Below, piece after piece: positions 24,888-39,407 of a stretch of DNA of 64,000 bases. The stretch spans positions 18,743,560 to 18,807,559 of the forward strand of contig NC_080057.1 in the NCBI RefSeq assembly GCF_026212465.1. The letters are read 5' to 3'. This stretch comes from Amaranthus tricolor. Taxonomy: Eukaryota; Streptophyta; Magnoliopsida; Caryophyllales; Amaranthaceae. The stretch's first letter is position 1; the number at the start of each line of letters is the position of its first letter. The notes beneath the pieces were generated by a model. The model did no database searches. It was not told the DNA's origin and saw only the letters and a program-made list of their open reading frames with translations. A program made the translations under genes and the position numbers.

Positions 24888-25203
24888 GGTGTTTTTTAAG
24901 AATTATTTGATGTTCTGGGATTTGAACATGGTTGATGGTGCTTCGATCTCTGGTTTTTTTGGCTGGAAAATTTGATTAGTTTTAAACCAGAGATCGAGAT
25001 ACCAGAAAGTATGAAGGTCAAAGATTGAAGGAAAAGGAAAAATGGAGGAAAAGAAGAAAGAAGATGAAGAAACGATGTTTGAATGAGAAATTATGGATCT
25101 TTTGAAACCGTAAGAATAATGCTGTTTTTAGTTGGCGACTGTGATTTTCTGTTCGTTTTTTCAGGTTGGTTTTATTGTTTTTCGATAGCGAGTAATAATC
25201 AGT

Positions 25204-25211
25204 CATATATA
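25204..25211 (-). promoter_or_regulatory. Candidate TATA box of CIPK gene
   Basis: Reads tatatatg on the minus strand about 320 bp before the start codon. It implies a leader of nearly 300 nt, long but plausible. No better TATA was seen closer. Confidence 0.3.
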
Positions 25212-25275
25212 ATACAATGAATTTATGATGGTCGGAATTAAAAATTGGATATTCAATAAAAGTTCCTCTCTGCAT

Positions 25276-25980
25276 TTGGAAACTTCTATAATGTCAATAC
25301 AAAAATTACTTATTTAATTAAATTGAAAAGTTACATAGAATAATTTAACTTTTATATAAATTTTCTACAATAATGTTAATTAATCATAGATAATCTCAAT
25401 ATTGAAGTATTTTCTTACAGTGTAAATTTGGATACATCGTTAAGCTACTATAATAGATGACTCACAAAAAAAGTAAACTGAAAATTAATTTAAAATTAGA
25501 GAAAAATTTTGAAAATTTACATAAAAAATGTTGAGTAATAAAAATAATAAAAAAAATTTCTATATTTTTTTAATATTTTTTTGGACATTTTATTTTAATT
25601 TATTATTTTTTTAAAATAAAACTTTCTATAACAAGTCACCCGGTTATCAGGTTTACTCTAAGAAACACCCCAAAATTAGAATTATTCATGTTTAATCAAT
25701 AGATAGAATTATTATAGAAAAATTATTAAAATGTTGATTTATTCTAGGTAATTTTTTCAATTAAATATTATTTATAATAGTTTTTTTTAAGTAAATGTAG
25801 CAAGTTCTAAAAGTGAGTTACTACTACCCCATTACTTCTTCCGTTTTGTGTTTTAATTTTACCTAAGTCAACTTTTGATCTATTCATGATTCTATGGTGA
25901 TTTACATATTTCGGCTATTATACGAGAAAAAAATATATGCATGTGAGATCTTATTATATTCATCTCGTCACATATTTTCA

Positions 25981-26030
<50 letters not shown>

Positions 26031-26354
26031 ATTTTTATAATTATTAGTTATGTGCAGCTGTAAATATAAATGATCCGACAAACAATGAATTGTGCAAAAA
26101 AGTGTTTGGTGCAGGTAAAAAAGAACAAATGAAGTATAAAAAAAAAATTTAAACCTTAGCTTTAATTTTTTTGTAAACAGATTGAGACATTATTGATCAA
26201 ATTTGTTTTTCTAAATTTTTCTGTAATTTTCATTCCTCTATTATAATTCATGCCTAGAGTATGTTTAGGGTTTTATTTAATATTTACATGCCAATCGATC
26301 AATATGTCTAGATATGCGGTAAATTTTTTTGGAAGTAATGGTATTTACTTTTAG
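25276..26354. other. Intergenic, A+T-rich
   Basis: Contains a (TA)n tract at 25983-26028 and, near 25830-25870, 'attacttcttccgttttgtg', the kind of end seen in Stowaway MITEs, without a found partner. No gene. Confidence 0.4.
25983..26028. repeat. (TA)n microsatellite
   Basis: About 23 ta units. Confidence 0.9.
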
Positions 26355-26357
26355 GGT

Positions 26358-27695
26358 ATATTTCGATAAAATTTATTAGTTTAGACAATAAAACAATATT
26401 TTAAGGATTAAACTAATAAGACTCTTTGATGTATGTGTGCGTGGTGAATGCAATGAAATGGAATTGATACGAAAATGTTGAAGGATATTCCAAGATTGAT
26501 GAACAATGCCTTGAATCAGAGTTGGACTACCAAGCCTCTTTTCAATGCAACACCGGTGTTTTCCTTCGATAAATTAAAGGAATACTCAATGTTCTTGGAT
26601 AGGGTGTAGTGTGGCCTTGAAGACTGATCAAGGATTCTCACCAACACGAAGGGCAAACTGGCCCTAGTAACCCCAATTGCAAGCAATTGTGAAAAAATTC
26701 AAACACTGAATTTTTTGAGAAAAACTTTTATTAAGCAACAACGTTAACTTTACAATGGATGAGCCACATATATATAGAACTAGATTACATGATCAAAGCT
26801 AAAGAGAATACACGTCAAGTAACTACTCATAAAGCTCATGTGCAATACACGTGCCAATTAAAATACACAGAAACATAACAAGGCTGCTGGTCCTTCTGTC
26901 AGCGTTCACCTGCTGACCGCACGACCTTCGCATCGATTTTCTGTGCACTTCCGGTGACTTTAAGGATGGTTCTTGGGTCATAACAGCAAGTCCCATGTGG
27001 AGAGATTCCAATTCTATCCTCCATGTCCTCCCATGACCTCTGGTTACGTCTGTACGGCTCCGTCAAATTGGCCTGGTCATCGGTATTGGTTAGACTGAGC
27101 TGCTGGTCTGATTCTTATGTTGCTGTTGGTCTTCTTTGTGCTTCTGTTCTAGGTAATTATGTGCACTTCTAACATGGTTCTTGGATCTTTATGGCTAGGC
27201 CTATGTATATAGATGACGTCCCCATGATTGGTTAGGTCCAAATCTCCATGGTCAAGGCTTGGGTCATGCTGCAAGGTGGGCTGCTCGCTGTGCTGATCTG
27301 CTGATGTTTCATGGGTTGTATGATGTTATTTGCTGTGGGATGTGTTCTTGATCCTTGCTTTGTGTTGTTTATGTGTCCACTCTTCCACTTATTTCAAAGC
27401 TACCAAGGTCTTGAACCAATATGGTTCACTCTTTCTCTCTCAAAACGTAATAACACTCTTAACTAATAAGACTTTTATTTAATACTACTTTTTAGCTTAT
27501 TAATAGTTTCTAGAAGGCTCCAACTAAACGCTTTTCTAAGTTTACCATTATTTAATATTAGCATCGTTCCTTTAGTTTCTTTCGTTAGTTTAATATAAAA
27601 CTACATTATCACTAGACATATTGATGTTATTATATTTGATTCTTATTAGTTTAATCCTTAAATTTTTGTTTTACTGTCTAAACTAATAAATTTTA
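26358..27695. mobile_element. MITE with long inverted arms, split by a solo LTR
   Basis: The left arm near 26368-26420 (ataaaatttattagtttaga, then aaggattaaactaataaga) recurs as its reverse complement at about 27640-27695. About 55 bp of arm match with few changes. The middle is interrupted by the solo LTR at 26427-27455. Outer boundaries are approximate because the last 20 bases on each side diverge. Confidence 0.6.
26427..27455 (+). mobile_element. Solo LTR, family B
   Basis: About 1.03 kb starting TGATGTATG and ending GTAATAACA, flanked by the 5-bp duplication CTCTT (26422-26426 and 27456-27460). It is GC-richer than its surroundings and has no PBS, PPT or coding region. It is inserted in the MITE at 26358. 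Orientation is not certain because TG...CA reads on both strands. Confidence 0.75.
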
Positions 27696-27814
27696 TCTAA
27701 CTATAATCTAACAGCATGCTTTAGTAGTTCCAATGTATATTAATTATAAAACAGGTTGTGGTCAAATTTAATATATATGATTCTTATTCTTAAATTTAAG
27801 ATATTTTATCTAAA

Positions 27815-28045
27815 TCAAAAAGCGTTTGTGGCTCAATAGATATAACATTTATATGTAGAGCGGAAGGTTTGGGATTCAATTTTTACTGGACGCAGATATC
27901 AATTTGGGGGTTTCTTGACTGCTCACATCTCTCTTTACTCTCTTCTTGGGGAAACGGGTATGGTTTGTTCGCATCTTTCAGGAAAAAGAAAACCCCCCAT
28001 CCGAATCCTTCCTTGCGCGGAATATTAAGAGTGTCATTTACCTTT
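27815..28045 (+). mobile_element. Possible tRNA-derived SINE fragment
   Basis: gtttgtggctcaatagata at about 27829 resembles a polymerase III A box region, and 'ggtttgggattcaa' about 40 bp later resembles a B box (ggttcgaatcc). The following body ends without a clear poly-A tail or target duplication. The 65-codon frame through it is incidental. Confidence 0.4.
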
Positions 28046-28583
28046 ATCTTTTACCTTTATTCTTAAGGAATACAATCATACAATTTAATAATTTTATGGT
28101 AAAATGACAAATGTCAAATTCATAGTCATTTTTTAAATGGATTAAAATTATTGAATGTTAAATTTTGATGTTGATCATTATTTAAAATTACATCTAAAAA
28201 TAGAATTTTATTTAAAAAATTTATTACTATAATATAATTGAAAATCTTTTATTAGAGTCAATTTTATTCATGTAACAAATATAAAACATAGTTTTTGACT
28301 TGATCAATGACATAATTCATGATTAAAGGATTTTCTAAATTAAATAAATTTAATTGGAATGATAATATCACTACTATTATGTGAACTTATATCAAAATTT
28401 TTTGCAAAAAATATGCCTAATTAATTTAGTATTTTTGATTTTATTTAGTCAATATTTTTTGCAAATTGTGTTTATTGTATTCAACAAAAATCTTAATATT
28501 GTCTTATAAAATTTGTTTATCGGTTTAGAAATTTTTTAAAATATATTAATAGAAATATATTGATACCACGTCGTGCATTAAAA
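28046..28583. other. Intergenic, A+T-rich
   Basis: No open frame or repeat recognised. Confidence 0.4.
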
Positions 28584-28592
28584 TATTAAACA

Positions 28593-30251
28593 GGGAAATT
28601 TCACGTGGTAACTAGGGATGCAGGCGGGGCGGGTCTAATAGGAGACCCGCCCCATCCCCGCCCCGCCCCGCCTCATGAAATGTACAAATTTTGAGAATTG
28701 GAATACCCTAAATTATTTTTCAAATTTCTGAAAACTTTGAATTATTTTCAAATTTTTTTAAAAATTTTAAAAACCCCGGTTTATATTTCTTTTAAAAAAA
28801 AAGTTTCAAAACCCTAAATACTTTGGGCCTTTGAAACCATCAATAGGAATGTCCAATGCTGGCCGTCAACTCAACCCATCATTTGCTTTTTCTGAATCTT
28901 CAGTCTTCACTTAACTGCTGCACTACCATCTTCTTCTTCTTCTCGAAACACTCCCATCTTCTTCAATCTTGAAAAACTCCAAAGCACTCCCGTCATTGGG
29001 TAAGTTTCTTTCAGTTTTTGATTGTCATCGACTCATCGTCTCTGTCTTTTCTCCATTTTTTGATTTTCTTGTTTTATCAAGCCAACTTCATTGAGATGGA
29101 TTATTTAGATCTTTTCAGTTTTTATGTTTGATGTGATCTAATGTTTGATGGATTATTGAGATGGATTATCAAGCCAACTTCTGAATGTTTTAAACATTTT
29201 CTTGGTGAGATTGAGATATTTCTTAAGTGTGAGGTAGACAGAGGGAGGTGATGTGGTGGTGGTGGGAACTGGGAAGGTTGGAAACTTGGAAGGAAGGGTG
29301 CATTCTGATTGTCTATGCCTTTTCTTTTCTTTTTTTTTAATTTTTTAATTGTCTTTTTTAGTTTTTTTTTTCTTAAATTAAAAGTTAAAAAGCGATAATT
29401 CAAAGAATGGTTACATGTCATTTAGTTTTTAGAGCTTTAAAAGAAAACTTAGATTAATGTTCAAATTATTTAAAAGTAATTGTTTCTACAAAGATGGGTA
29501 TTAAGCGGGGATTTGACGGGTGGGGGGGGGGGGGTAAAATGGGTATTAGACGGGGATGGATACCTAGATGGGGATGGGGATGGTATTAGATACAAACCCA
29601 TCGGGGCGGGGACGGGGAAAAAAATTATACCCGCCGCGGGGATGGGGATGGGGATGGGGATTGATTTACCAGATGGGGATGGGGATGGTAATGCCAATAC
29701 CCGCCCTGCCCCGCCCCGTTTGCATCCCTAGTGGTAACCCTGAGGTTTTGAATTCTCCACGTAACCATAACTTTTAAAATATCAATGTGGTAACCCTGAT
29801 GAGTTTTACCAAATTGTTCCACATTGACCTTTTTGCACATAAAACGTTATCAAACGTTAATTTCGAAGCTTTAAGGCTGCTATAACGCCTAGTTATGTGA
29901 CTCACTATTTCTAGTGCCATCAGTTTCATCTTTTTTCCTCAAAAACATAAACCCTAACTCTACCATTTTTGGATTTGGGGGAAAATATGATTTGGATGAA
30001 AAATGGGAGAGTTAGTGTTTATGTTTTGGAGGAAAAAGTTAAAATTGATGGTATTTAAAAATGCGAGTCGCATAAATAGGCGTACAACAGCCTTAAAAGC
30101 TTCGAAATTAACGTTTGCTAACGTTTTATGTGCAAAAAGGTCACGATAAACAATTTGGTAAACCTCAGGGTTACCGCGTGAATTTTTTAAAAGTTTTGGT
30201 TACCACACGTAGAAAAACCAAAACCTTAGGATTTTCACGTGGAATTTTCCC
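28593..30251. mobile_element. GGGAAA-ended MITE, Mutator-like, split by a hAT
   Basis: The ends gggaaatttcacgtgg and, on the reverse strand, gggaaaattccacgtg form long inverted arms that continue with 'ggttttg' and 'ggtaacc' motifs. The flanks tattaaaca (28584-28592) and tattaaaaa (30252-30260) match at 8 of 9 bases, and a 9-bp duplication suits the Mutator superfamily. A second internal inversion pairs 'cctaactctaccatttttgg' (29952-29971) with its reverse near 30000-30020. Without the nested hAT the element is about 530 bp. Confidence 0.7.
28613..29730. mobile_element. Non-autonomous hAT element
   Basis: The ends tagggatgcaggcgggg and, on the reverse strand, tagggatgcaaacgggg are matching inverted repeats, flanked by the perfect 8-bp duplication GTGGTAAC (28605-28612 and 29731-29738). 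Subterminal zones are packed with gcggggcggg and ggggatgg motifs, the usual transposase-binding clusters. The interior holds no transposase. A 'cttcttcttcttctcg' stretch then cattggg/gtaagt near 29000 looks like a leader exon and donor, so a host or parent-element 5' UTR may be included. Confidence 0.85.
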
Positions 30252-30260
30252 TATTAAAAA

Positions 30261-31500
30261 TTCTGGTGATTAAATATATATCTTTAATTACCATAATTTT
30301 AAAACTAGCAACTCCTTGTAATACACGAATCAAATTAATAAATTAATATAATTCCTGACTGAGATTATTTCAAATTACATATATTTACAGGAATCGTATA
30401 TTGGAGTATATAATGGCTTGATATTTTGTTGCATTCAGAATTTTATATTCACCACCTATGAAAATAATCTAACCATCTAATAAGGAGATTCTCCTTGCTC
30501 AAAACTTTTGAAAACTATTTTTCGTTTTTTATAAAAGTTCTCACGTTGAATATTTATGGAAATTAAGAAAAATAAAATTTTATAAATGGTAAATATATTA
30601 TTTTATTGAATTATAAATTTAATTGATTAAAAATAAGATCATAAACATTAAAAAAATATTAGAAAAAGTAACATTTTAAAACTTATATATTCACTTGATT
30701 GGAGATATAATAAAGATAAGAATAACCTTTTACATAATGTGCAAATTAAAATCTTGATATTAAAAAAAATTCATAACCTTTATGATTAGGAAGGATTAAT
30801 TTTAAAAATTTCAAATATATTCTATAAATTTTTACTTTGATATATTATTCAAAAAACCGCTTTTTGGAGGCATTTTATGTTAGAAATTCCCAACTTTAAA
30901 ATTTTATTTAAAAACTCCAACCTTTAAAATAACATACCATCCAAGTTAAGATGTTTAAATAAAAACGCAAAGTTGACTTTCGTTTTTTTTTTTTTAATTA
31001 AACCATCTAAAATTGGAAGTTTTATAATGAATTTTTCCATATAATTATGCATAGTATTTTAAAATTAAAATATCAAACATTAGTTATGTACATTGATTTT
31101 TGTAAAATTCTAACTTAATATAATTATGTGTTAGTTTTTGTTAATTTTTAAAATTCAATCAAACTAAAAATTTAAAGTTATAGTTATAGTCCGATGATCA
31201 TAAATTATGTACTCTATCACCCCCACCCTCACAACAATTATTTATTTTGATACATGGAGTTAAATATTACACTTGTAATAAAGGATTGTGGATAATACTT
31301 AAACTAGTGACTATTAATCATGGATGGTTATAATTATAACCCTATAATATATTATATAATTTATCAATTATATTACACAAGATAAAAAAAAAATTAAAAA
31401 TTTATCACTTAATCAACATATCAATTATCAATCATACAGTTTCATATTTTCAATTTTTGATGTATAGCCTTGAGACTATGAGCAATTTTCATAATTTCTA
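30261..31500. other. Intergenic, very A+T-rich
   Basis: No gene or defined repeat seen. Confidence 0.4.
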
Positions 31501-31639
31501 ATTTTTAATTTCTAATTCGTCTTTACCATTATACTTGCATCTGATATTAATAATAATAATTTTTTATAAATTTTATAACAATTAATTACAAGTATTTTAA
31601 AATGAAGTAATAAATATATTAAAATAAAAATAAAAGTAC

Positions 31640-31832
31640 ATAATTGAGGTTTAAGTTTAATTTTGAGGGTTTTTCTCAACAATTTTTCAATTTGTTGAAC
31701 TTGACTAGTATCTTTTTGACAAAGATATTGATTTATAGCTTCGCAAAACATCACAAAGTCGGCTGCACCGACTACTGCTTGCCGACCAAATGAGTTGTAT
31801 TTGACTGAAATGCTGGAATAAAATGTCATATC
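31640..31832 (-). other. Exon-like open frame of unknown identity
   Basis: On the minus strand a good acceptor (ttcttatttag/gatatg) is followed by about 64 codons with protein-like composition (SSISVKYNSFGRQAVVGA, then a Cys/Asp-containing helix-like stretch and LLRKTLKIKLKP). The frame then runs into Ile/Leu-rich A+T sequence typical of intron or spacer. I do not recognise the family. It may be an orphan exon left by a larger gene or a captured exon. No matching neighbouring exon was found. Confidence 0.3.
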
Positions 31833-31989
31833 CTAAATAAGAAAATAAAAAAATGGCTATTGTAGGAGTTTGAATTGCAGACATAATGGATAAAATTTAA
31901 CCTTCCAACAAACTCATTTAACTATACTCAACTATACTCTCTTCTAATTACTTATTCTGCTAAAAAATACTTATAATGTTTGCTTTTTT

Positions 31990-33075
31990 CTAGGTTGCAC
32001 TAAAATGGACACGGACACAATACGGATACGGGAAAACGCCAACTTAAAAATGGCGGACACGGAGACACAAAAATGATAATATAATAAATGTATCAAATTA
32101 AAGATAATTTTACAATTATTGGCTTTAAGCCTATTTATTAAAACATATATATAGGCTTTAAGCCTTTTTCACCATACAATCTATCGGCTTTAAACATATC
32201 AGGAGCCTTTACTTTCACTTGTACCTATATTTGATGTGCCAAAAAATGGAAGTATCTAGAACAGGAAGGGTTCAAGTATAATTTTTCAGTCATTTGGGTT
32301 TTGTCCATTTAGGTTGCAGTACCATATTAAAGATTTAGAGTCATGTTTGTTTTGTATAGTGTGGGTTGGTTTACGAGATGGTTCAACTACAACTAACTCT
32401 AACCTAATTCTCCAGCCTCCATTAGAGAGTAAAATTTCATGTGCAACACAGCCACTCACAAGTCCCGACCGACCCAACCCAATCAAGCAAATTAAAATTG
32501 GGTCTTTCCAACACCAACTGCCAACTTACATAATGACGAGTGCCATGATACTTATTTCCAGGGTTACCCAAACCCACAATAAGCCAAGGGGTGTACTCCA
32601 AGTTTGTAGATTTTGAGTCCAATGAAGATGAAGAAGCAACAGCTGAAATCCGAAAAGTAGATGGGGCAAACCGATTTGCTCTGAAATGGGTATTTTTAGG
32701 ATATTGAATGAGAGTATATGGAGCTGAAATTGCACACAACATTGAAGATGCTTTTCCCCAATTGAAAAATCAATACCAAGTTGATAGCAACACCATTACA
32801 AATCACAAAAACTTCAAATGAAATTCAGAAAAATGGCTAAATTTCAGCGAGTTATAGGGTTGTTAGCCGATGAATTGCTTGTACTTCTCATGTTCTGCAC
32901 TCTGTTTTCAATTTATTTATTTATTTTTTTTTAAAAAACGTGTCCTTGCTGTGTCCACGTGTCCGGAAAAATATTAAAATATTAGACACTTCATTTGGCG
33001 TGTCAGACACGGATTTTCGCGTGTCCGTGTCCGACACGCGACACGCAAGTTCAGTGGCGTGTCTGTGCTTCAGAG
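31990..33075. mobile_element. Non-autonomous hAT carrying a captured gene fragment
   Basis: The element is flanked by the perfect 8-bp duplication GCTTTTTT (31982-31989 and 33076-33083). Its ends are ctaggttgcac and, on the reverse strand, ctctgaagcac; both are followed by clusters of ggacacgg/cgtgtccg motifs pointing inward. That arrangement fits non-autonomous plant hATs. There is no transposase. Instead the middle carries the 5' part of a CRS2/peptidyl-tRNA hydrolase gene in reverse orientation, making this a Pack-type element. Confidence 0.75.
32530..32742 (-). pseudogene. Captured first exon of chloroplast CRS2 / peptidyl-tRNA hydrolase
   Basis: The ATG at 32742 opens a frame with a Ser/Arg-rich, transit-peptide-like start (about residues 1-40), then TPWLIVGLGNPGNKYHGTRH, the hallmark of the Pth/CRS2 fold. 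CRS2 assists group II intron splicing in chloroplasts. After TRHY, where the family has TRHN, the text is gtaagttgg, a perfect splice donor, so coding probably stops there and the rest of the frame is intron. All later exons (most of the hydrolase fold) are missing. It lies wholly within the hAT at 31990-33075 and is read opposite to the window. It is a transposon-captured fragment, not a gene. Confidence 0.75.
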
Positions 33076-33083
33076 GCTTTTTT

Positions 33084-35650
33084 ACACTGTTTAATGCATT
33101 AATTCAATCTAAATATCTAATTATGTGCAATAAAAAATTATATAAATTTAATATTAATAATCTTTGCATTGAGACTAATCAAACAACATTCCACCTGACT
33201 ATGTGTGAACTTATAAATAAATTAAGAATTAATAACAAATTAAAGGTGATAAGTGAATAAAATAATAATGCTAAATATTGCAAATAATTTATAATAGATA
33301 TAGTATTTGTTTATTTTAAAATTATAAAATTGACATATGACCTCTCCTTATAGTTCCCAAGAGAAAAGGAGATGTAAATTGTAGCAATGCCAAAAAACAA
33401 AAAACCAAAAATAGAAAGAGAATGATCGAGCTCAGACGGCACTTGCAAATACATCCTGAATATATTATTTCAGAAATTTACAATTATTACGTAATCTTCA
33501 TTGCTCGATCAAATTCATTCAGCATGAGTCGAACCTGCGACTTAATGCTGGGAATATCGGACTTGCTTTTACATGGTCCTTCCAATGATCCAGGCTTATT
33601 TTGTTGGCTGAAAATTTTCTAGTTATTTTATTATTCAATTTAGAGAAACCAAGAAACTTTTCAAAACATGAATTTATGCATTCATTTGATGAGAAAATTT
33701 TGTCCCTTTCTTTCTAAACTAAAAAGAAGTTAATTAAAATTTATAGAATGATTATGAGTGGCTGAACTAGATTTAAATAATTTAACATTACACAAATAAA
33801 TTGAGATTGAGAAAATTTATCGCCGAGCTTAGTAATGAAATAAAGACAAGATAGTCCCGTTGTCAAGGGTGGCGACACGATAGCTTATAGGTTATAGCTA
33901 TCATGTCTCCATTCTATCCCAAGGTTGGCTACGGACATCTCTTGTCTATATCTTGTCGTCATTAATATTCTATGAAAACTCAAATTCGCAAAAGTATGAA
34001 ACTTGAATCTATAAATTAAGATGAAATTCGTCTGGTTTTGTATTCGAAGTAAACTATTAATTAATCAATATAGTTTCATTTCACAATAATTTGTTCATTT
34101 GAAGAAAAATGCTCGAAAAATTTTAAGTATATTTTTTTTCTACTTAATTACTTTGATTTTTCATGTTTATTATTGTTAAAATTTTTTTTCTACTTAGATA
34201 CAGAAATGTGTAGATATTATTTAAATTTATTAAATAATATTTTTGTCGATAATCATAAGTTATTTGCAATAATAGCCGATAATGATGAATATTTTTTATA
34301 CAACAGAAGTTATACAAAGTGCAACAAATGTGAAGACACAACAAGAGAATCATGAGTTCTCATAATTGAGGAAATTTATTTTTATTCTTGTCATAATGTT
34401 CAATTTTTTATATTTTGTCATATCTTTTATTTTGTTGAACTTCCAAAATTGTATATAGCTATATAATTTCTATTTGCCTTCTCTCTAACTTATCTATAAA
34501 ATAAACTCTATCAACTCAATTCAACATTGATATGGTATAGACGGTAAATTCAACAAAGAAAATATTGAGATAACTAGTTTTATGCAAATTTTTCAAAATT
34601 CTCTCAAAAGTAACCTTTTTTTTAAAAAAGGAAAATGGTTATTGATTCAAATCCTACTTCACAAATTTTTGAAAATTTTCGTAAATTTATCGAATTTTTG
34701 ATTAATATTTTCTTAAATTTATTGAATATTTAAATTAAAAAAACTTCAAATTTTTTTAATGAGAAATGGTCAAGTCGCAAAAAATTACGACTGTACCTAG
34801 GTGCAGTCACGCATTTAGTTCTTGAGCTAATCGCACAAAATGTGCAACATCTAAGTACAATTGTACTTAAAAAAAATTTATCATTTATTTTTTTACATAA
34901 AAAATTTATCATTTATTTTTTCATAAAAAATTTATCATTTATTTTTTTCATAAAAAATTTATCAAAATTTAATCAACAAAAAATTTTAAATTGTATCTAC
35001 AATTTAAAAAAAAAAAATTAAATGGGTTGCATTGACATTGAACAAGCGTTGAATTTGATGAATTAAAAATTCACAAAACTATTTTAATAGGAGGGGGTAA
35101 ATCCAATTTTTTTAGAAAAATACAATGAAAAAGATCACGATAAATAAAAGGCATGCAAAAAAATGAAGTTCAAGCAATCTATCTTATTGAATTCAAATGC
35201 TAATGTTTGAAAAGGCTTTTGATGTTGTTCATCTCGTCCAGAAATTCAAAAGGCTAATGATGATGCTTCAAGCATTCTCTTTGTCCTTTCAAAATTGCCA
35301 CTATTTTCAATTTTGTTCATTTCCTTTATTTTGCTACACTTTCCATTTTGAAAATGTCTGTACGATTATCATTGCTTCTTGAACATTAGTGAGAATCACT
35401 AGTGATAGTTGATACCAACAAAGCATTGGGTCCTAGGATCAAATTTGCCCATCACTATTGAAAAGTGTAAAGAAAGCTACAACAATGAGTGGATTAAAGA
35501 GAATAATACAGTTTTTGGGTACAAAAAACCTTTCCTAGCATGTCGATTGACCTTTCAGTCGAACATGCTACAACATTTCAAAGCAGAACAAAGAATGGAG
35601 AAGATGAAACAACTCGATAACCTACAGCAATCCCCTCTTTGGGATCATCT
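33084..35650. other. Intergenic, no gene recognised
   Basis: A+T-rich. Near 33815-33975 two arms, 'aaagacaagatagtccc' and the reverse of 'ggacatctcttgtctatatc', suggest a small degraded MITE. Near 34866-34970 'aaaaatttatcatttatttttt' is repeated about four times. The frames at 35197-35382 and 35409-35654 show no family motif. Confidence 0.35.
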
Positions 35651-35815
35651 TTGAGACCAAATTAATTAGGCGTGATCTCAAGAAAAGGATACAAATCGAA
35701 TAAAAAATGGAACAAATAAATAGTACCTTAATCTAATTGAATCATGTCAGTCTATAAACAATCTACCAAACACACTTTCTGAAGGAGTCAGCTAGTCAGA
35801 CACTTGGAGCTGGCG

Positions 35816-38750
<2,935 letters not shown>

Positions 38751-38993
38751 GGAAAGAGGAAGAGAGAGAAAATAAAGGGGAGAGAAAGAAGGAGATACGC
38801 AGATTTTAATGGAGGGATGGGATGGGATGGGATGGGATGACTAAGGACTCATGACTAAGAAGATGAGAGTTGAGTTGAATGCTTGTCTTAGATTTCCCCT
38901 CTATATTCACGGCCAAATTTTCTACACTGTAAATTGTTAAAGTGTGGACTCCATTTTTAAGGATATTGACATTGACTAATGAGCAAACACCAT
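38751..38993 (-). promoter_or_regulatory. Remaining native 5' flank of the bZIP gene
   Basis: Only about 243 bp separate the start codon from the Mutator target duplication. On the minus strand the stretch contains a gaatatagaggggaa TATA-like site near 38897-38911, a (catcc)n tract near 38814-38839 and a pyrimidine-rich leader (ctctctct) before ATG. Any enhancer farther away has been displaced by 9.2 kb. Confidence 0.45.
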
Positions 38994-39002
38994 GAACTAT
39001 TT

Positions 39003-39180
39003 GAAAATTTGAAATCCTTATGCTAAAAAAAAATTAATTAAATACACTAAAAATTAAAAAATTTTCAAAAATAAGCGTGAAAATTCCAAACCTGTGGGTT
39101 TGGGCTGTTTGCAGTTAGTAACTGCGAACAACTATTTTGTCTTTTATGGCTGTTCGCAGTTACTAACTGCGAACAACTAA
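39003..39180 (+). repeat. Left TIR of MULE
   Basis: Matches the reverse complement of 48025-48202. It includes two palindromes with gcagttagtaactgc cores near 39105-39175. Confidence 0.85.
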
Positions 39181-39407
39181 TTAATATTTTTTTTCCTTTT
39201 ATTTTAAGTTGATGTTTGTCGTATTTGCACTATAGACATTAGAATAGGTAATTACAAGTCGATGTATCTTTAAGGCGGCATGACTCATCGCCAAAACTCC
39301 GATCATTCATAAGTCAAAGCTTGGAGGCTATGATAAAGTAATTAAGCATATATATACAAAAAAATATATACAAATGTTTGAAATATACAACTCAATTAAT
39401 ATATATA

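Noticed and set aside
29470..29840. Several Gly/Met/Pro-rich frames
   Set aside because: Produced by ggggatgg repeats in the hAT subterminal region.
32286..32616. Continuing the CRS2 frame to its stop at 32437, and the overlapping plus-strand frame at 32314
   Set aside because: After TRHY the sequence is a splice donor and then intron-like text, and the plus frame is its shadow; neither extends the fold.
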